A stretch of DNA of 17,668 bases from contig JANRJB010000390.1 of assembly GCA_033764265.1 (NCBI GenBank), positions 1-17,668 on the forward strand. Direction: 5' to 3'. The notes beneath the pieces are model-generated. The model did not search any database. It was not told where the DNA came from and saw only the letters and a program-made list of their open reading frames with translations. Position numbers and translations under genes: made by a program. Source of the DNA: VGEM01 sp033764265 (GTDB taxonomy: Bacteria > Pseudomonadota > Alphaproteobacteria > Rhodospirillales > Rhodospirillaceae). Below are positions 14,772 through 17,668 of the stretch, piece after piece; positions within the stretch are counted from its first letter, which is position 1, and each line of letters opens with the position of its first letter.

Positions 14772-14800
14772 ACGCTAGACTACGTGTAACACGGAGTCAA
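14772..14800 (-). promoter_or_regulatory. Toxin-antitoxin promoter with an embedded 19-bp palindromic operator
   Basis: Minus strand TTGACT (-35, 14795-14800), a 17-bp spacer and TAGCGT (-10, 14772-14777). An imperfect palindrome ACTnCGTGT-n-ACACGnAGT occupies 14779-14797, filling the spacer and overlapping the -35 box. Only the centre and one symmetric pair fail to match. Its position is right for repression by the HTH antitoxin. Confidence 0.65.
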
Positions 14801-14811
14801 TCGCCAGGCCC

Positions 14812-15909
14812 TCAGGCGCGCCTGATCCCGCTGATGGCGCCGAAGGTGCTGCTGGCGTCGCTGGTGTCGGTCACGTTGAACCCGGCGCGGGCCATCAAGC
14901 CGCTGAAGTCGACGCCGTCGTACTCGATCCGCCAGCGCTCGTTGTTCCAGCGGTGGTCGATCCATTGCGAATAGGTGCGGTACGGCGACGGGCGGGCTTT
15001 GAGATTGAAGTCAAGCGGATAGAACACGCCACCCGGCCGCAACACCCGGTGCGCCTCGGCGATGATCTGCCCGGCGGCTTCCGCCGTCACCTCGTGAAAC
15101 AGGATGTACGAGGCGATCAGGTCGAAGTGGCCGTCGGGGAATTTGGTGTCCTCGGCCAGGCGTTGGGACAGGTTGATGTCGACGCCCAGGTCGACGGCGC
15201 GCATGTGGCCGTAGCGCAGCATCGGCGCGCCGACGTCGATGCCCCACACCTCGGCTTCGGGGAAGCGTTCCTTCAACGCCACGGCCAACTGGCCGATGCC
15301 GCAGCCCAGATCGAGGATGCGTTTGACCCGACCGTCGCCCGGCAACGGCGCCGCCGCGGCGTAACCGCGGTGACGTTCGTCCTGGTCGTTGCGGCCACCG
15401 TAAAAATGATTGGTGTGGTAGTGGTACAGGTGGCCTGCGAACGGGTTGCCGACATAGCCGCCAGGTTGCTGGTGAATTTCGTGGCGCACGTAGTCGGGCA
15501 GCGCGAGCGAAGGGTTCAGCTCCAGCGTGCCGGGCCCGCGCCGGTCGAAGGCGTCGAGTTCGGCCAAATAAACCTCGGCGTTGTCCTCGAAGACTTCGCT
15601 GAGAATCCGATAGGTGTAGTTGTGCACGCCGTACCAGACGGCGTTGCGCGTCGCGATCAGCGGATCTTTCTCGAACAGCGCGCGGACCTGATCCACCGGC
15701 AGATCGGCGTCAGGCGCGATGCCGGCGGCCCGCACGATCTGGGTGCCGCGCAGGCGCGCGGCCTGGGTCATGTCGGCGTTCACGAACCGGCGCATCATGG
15801 TCATGAAGTCGTGCCGGCTCGAGGCCGCGAGCGTCGGCAGGCGCTCGGTGCGCCCGACCGCGCCGCGCGGTTGGATGTCGTCGGGTTCGGTCGCCCGAGA
15901 TTTGGCCAT
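14812..15909 (-). CDS. Class I SAM-dependent methyltransferase
   Basis: Cytosolic methyltransferase of 365 aa. A helical N-terminal region of about 190 residues, without a recognised domain, precedes the SAM domain. Motif I is RILDLGCGIGQLAV (197-210), the ribose-binding acidic residue is D225 in VWGIDVGAPML, the catalytic-side strand is HFDLIASYILFHEV (261-274), and RVLRPGGVFYPLDF follows (288-301). The N-terminal half has a His/Tyr-rich stretch HLYHYHTNHFYGGRN (160-174). The ATG at 15909 is preceded by TGGAG at eight bases. It sits 60 bases after the CoA transferase on the same strand, so the two may be co-transcribed. The substrate is unknown. The gene ends just before the toxin-antitoxin promoter. 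Confidence 0.88.
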   Translation of the reverse strand: MAKSRATEPDDIQPRGAVGRTERLPTLAASSRHDFMTMMRRFVNADMTQAARLRGTQIVRAAGIAPDADLPVDQVRALFEKDPLIATRNAVWYGVHNYTYRILSEVFEDNAEVYLAELDAFDRRGPGTLELNPSLALPDYVRHEIHQQPGGYVGNPFAGHLYHYHTNHFYGGRNDQDERHRGYAAAAPLPGDGRVKRILDLGCGIGQLAVALKERFPEAEVWGIDVGAPMLRYGHMRAVDLGVDINLSQRLAEDTKFPDGHFDLIASYILFHEVTAEAAGQIIAEAHRVLRPGGVFYPLDFNLKARPSPYRTYSQWIDHRWNNERWRIEYDGVDFSGLMARAGFNVTDTSDASSTFGAISGIRRA

Positions 15910-15969
15910 GGCTTTACTCCATTCCGATGCCGCGCCAGCTTAATCGAAACGACGAGTCAGGAAAACGCC

Positions 15970-17169
15970 TTACGCCTGCACGGTCGCCTTGCTGGCCAGC
16001 AGGGCGTCGATGGCGGCCTGGTCGAGGCCGGCGTCCTTCAGGATCGCCACGCTGTGTTCGCCCAATCTGGGTTGATGCAGCCGCGTTTCCTCCGCCGGCG
16101 TGGCGGAGTAATTCACCGGGAACGCCGGCGTGCGCAGCTTGCCCTCGGTCGGGTGGTCGATGGTTTTCCAGAATCCGGTCGCGACCAGGTGTTCGTCGGT
16201 CATCAAGTCTTCAAGGCTATTGACCCGGATGGTGGGCACCGAGCTCTCGCCGAAGATGTCGAGCCACTCCTGGGTAGTGCGGGTGATCATGGTCTTGGCG
16301 GTTTCCTGGTAGGTGGCGTCGATGTTGGCCACGCGCTGCGCCAGGGTCTTGAACTTGGGATTCTCCAGCAAATCGGCGCGGCCCGACAGCTTGCAGAAGG
16401 TCTCCCAGTGCGCGTCCAGGTACGGCAGGATGGCGATGTAGCCGTCTTTGGTGGGGTAGGGCTTACGTTCCTGGCTCATCAATCGCACGTAACCGGGCGG
16501 ACCCAGCGGCGGTTCGAAGGTCATGCCCCACAGGTGTTCGGCCATGACGTAGTTCACCATGGTCTCGAACATCGGCACTTCCAGCTCCTGGCCTTGGCCG
16601 GTGCGCTCGCGATGAAACAATGCGCCCAGCACGCCGTAGACCACCGTCATGGCGGTGGTCTTGTCAGCGACGATGGTCGGCAGGTAGCGCGGCTCGCCCA
16701 GCACCAGTTTGTTCAGCATCGCCACGCCCGAGACCGCCTGAATGCTGTCGTCCAGCGCGCCGCGTTCGCCGTAGGGACCGTCCTTGGCGTAACCGTAGCT
16801 GCCGCAGTAGATGATCCGCGGATTGACCGCCTTCAGCGCGGCGTAACCAAAGCCCAGCTTGTCCATGGTCTGGGGCCGATTGTTGTGAATGAACACATCG
16901 GCGGTCTTGACCAGTTCCATCAGGGCCTTCTTGGCAGAATCCTGTTTCAGATCAAGAACTAAAGAGCGTTTGTTGCGGTTACACGTCAGATATAGCGCAG
17001 CCATGTTCCGGGTCGTGCGCGTGGCCCCCAGCGTGCGGTTGGAATCGCCATACGGCGCCTCGATCTTGATCACGTCGGCGCCCATGTCGGCCAGAATCTG
17101 GCAGGCCCACGGCCCCAGAACCACGCTGGTCAGTTCCAGGATTTTAACGCCGTGCAGTGGGCCGGGCAT
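15970..17169 (-). CDS. CaiB/BaiF family CoA transferase (class III)
   Basis: Cytosolic enzyme of 399 aa that moves CoA between carboxylic acids via a bound aspartyl-CoA intermediate. The N-terminal segment LHGVKILELTSVVLGPWACQ, then LADMGADVIKIEAP (26-39), is the family opening. GALDDSIQAVSG (137-148) is the conserved QA-SG region, and D169 in TIVADKTTAMTVVYG aligns with the catalytic Asp169 of formyl-CoA transferase, at the same residue number. The start ATG 17169 has AAGGA at good distance; the frame runs on upstream but into the promoter. Length is typical. The acyl substrate is not predictable. It probably forms an operon with the following methyltransferase and is divergent from the exported alpha/beta hydrolase. 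Confidence 0.93.
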   Translation of the reverse strand: MPGPLHGVKILELTSVVLGPWACQILADMGADVIKIEAPYGDSNRTLGATRTTRNMAALYLTCNRNKRSLVLDLKQDSAKKALMELVKTADVFIHNNRPQTMDKLGFGYAALKAVNPRIIYCGSYGYAKDGPYGERGALDDSIQAVSGVAMLNKLVLGEPRYLPTIVADKTTAMTVVYGVLGALFHRERTGQGQELEVPMFETMVNYVMAEHLWGMTFEPPLGPPGYVRLMSQERKPYPTKDGYIAILPYLDAHWETFCKLSGRADLLENPKFKTLAQRVANIDATYQETAKTMITRTTQEWLDIFGESSVPTIRVNSLEDLMTDEHLVATGFWKTIDHPTEGKLRTPAFPVNYSATPAEETRLHQPRLGEHSVAILKDAGLDQAAIDALLASKATVQA

Positions 17170-17208
17170 GGGGCAGTCCTTGACGGGGGTGATGAGCGAC
17201 GCATCGTC

Positions 17209-17246
17209 ACTATACGAACACGCCCCGGGGGTGCAACTTTCACCCC
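17209..17246 (-). promoter_or_regulatory. Promoter of the CoA transferase gene with an overlapping inverted repeat
   Basis: Minus strand TTGCAC (-35, 17231-17236), a 16-bp spacer and TATAGT (-10, 17209-17214), a good sigma70-type match 40 bases before the ATG. A perfect inverted repeat GGGGTG-7-CACCCC (17228-17246) covers the -35 box and may bind a regulator. It also lies upstream of the divergent hydrolase gene. Confidence 0.6.
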
Positions 17247-17302
17247 AACGGCGATCGGGCCACCATGACCGCCGATGGTTATGAATCCAGGGGAGGTCGT
17301 TC

Positions 17303-17668
17303 ATGTCGGATCATCAATTTTCGCGCCGCGGCGCGTTCGGACTTGCGGGCGCCGCGGCGGCCGCCACGGTCTCGGCTTCGCCGGCCCGCGCCAACTTGCC
17401 GGCGGCGACGAAGAAGCGCGACTATGCCGTTGGGCCCTACGGCCTGGTCCATTTCCAGGACACCGGCGGCGACGGCGTGCCGCTGGTCATGTGCCACCAG
17501 GCGCCGCAGTCCTCGCGCCAGTTCGACAACGTCCTGCCGGAGCTGGCCAAGCGCGGCCTGCGCGCCATCGCCGTGGACACACCCGGGTTCGGCATGTCCG
17601 ACCCCACCGACTTCGTGCCCAAGATCGAGGATTACGCCAAGGCCGTGCCGGCGGTGATGGACCACCTG
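17303..17668 (+). CDS. Alpha/beta hydrolase with Tat-type leader (3' end beyond window)
   Basis: The first 122 codons of an exported alpha/beta-hydrolase-fold enzyme. The leader begins MSDHQFSRRGAFGLAGAAAA, with the twin-arginine motif SRRGAF (7-12) and a cleavage site near ARA. The mature part opens like epoxide-hydrolase or haloalkane-dehalogenase type enzymes: VHFQDTGGDGVPLVMCHQAP, with the oxyanion-hole region at CHQAPQSS, then AIAVDTPGFGMSDPT, the usual D-PGFG-SD turn. The nucleophile elbow and the rest lie outside the window. The start ATG 17303 follows GGGGAGG at six bases. Divergent from the CoA transferase gene. The substrate is unknown. Confidence 0.88.
   Translation, partial: MSDHQFSRRGAFGLAGAAAAATVSASPARANLPAATKKRDYAVGPYGLVHFQDTGGDGVPLVMCHQAPQSSRQFDNVLPELAKRGLRAIAVDTPGFGMSDPTDFVPKIEDYAKAVPAVMDHL

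Noticed and set aside
14953..16962. Long plus-strand open frame (669 codons) over the methyltransferase and CoA transferase genes
   Set aside because: Antisense to two well-supported genes and low in recognisable protein features.
17170..17304. N-terminal extension of the CoA transferase frame by 45 codons
   Set aside because: It covers the predicted promoter and the divergent gene's leader; the family sequence begins at MPGPLHGVKILEL with a good Shine-Dalgarno.

Overview
The window is GC-rich and densely coded on both strands. It looks like the chromosome of an alphaproteobacterium. The grounds are an alphaproteobacterial-type ribosomal protein S21 gene transcribed divergently from def and coq9, a COQ9-family ubiquinone protein, several twin-arginine export leaders, and a TonB-dependent receptor under a TPP riboswitch. 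I cannot place it more closely from sequence alone. I see no rRNA, tRNA, insertion sequence, phage gene or CRISPR array.

Layout. Positions 1-1373 (-) carry the N-terminal 457 codons of an exported M1 zinc aminopeptidase. A nucleotidyltransferase-fold gene (1474-2223, +) converges on a thiamine-salvage unit whose transcript runs TPP riboswitch, TonB-dependent receptor, tenA (5195 down to 2220, -). A GNAT acetyltransferase lies upstream (5229-5705, -). Then comes rpsU (5871-6077, -), which has a strong terminator, a promoter and, oddly, no ATG, GTG or TTG start. Divergent from it, def, coq9 and a class I methyltransferase overlap each other in one operon (6400-8382, +). It meets a CNT nucleoside transporter and an exported methyltransferase-like protein that form a minus-strand pair (8394-10524).

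From 9.7 kb to the right edge the content is accessory and catabolic in flavour: an isochorismatase-type hydrolase and a DUF1838 protein (+), an exported MDR oxidoreductase, an exported protein of unknown function, a BrnT-like toxin with an HTH antitoxin (one minus-strand operon), a methyltransferase, a CaiB-type CoA transferase (-), and the start of an exported alpha/beta hydrolase (+).

How parts work together. The best-supported system is thiamine scavenging: TPP represses an outer-membrane receptor and the TenA salvage enzyme through an aptamer that contains the receptor's own ribosome-binding site. The def-coq9-methyltransferase operon opposite rpsU links translation and ubiquinone functions. 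On the right, four different enzymes carry RR-type leaders, which hints at a periplasmic pathway with unknown substrate. The toxin-antitoxin pair there is translationally coupled to an exported protein and sits behind a 19-bp palindrome in its promoter. None of these is a proven new system. The rpsU start, the Tat-leader cluster and the coupled toxin-antitoxin operon deserve the closest look.
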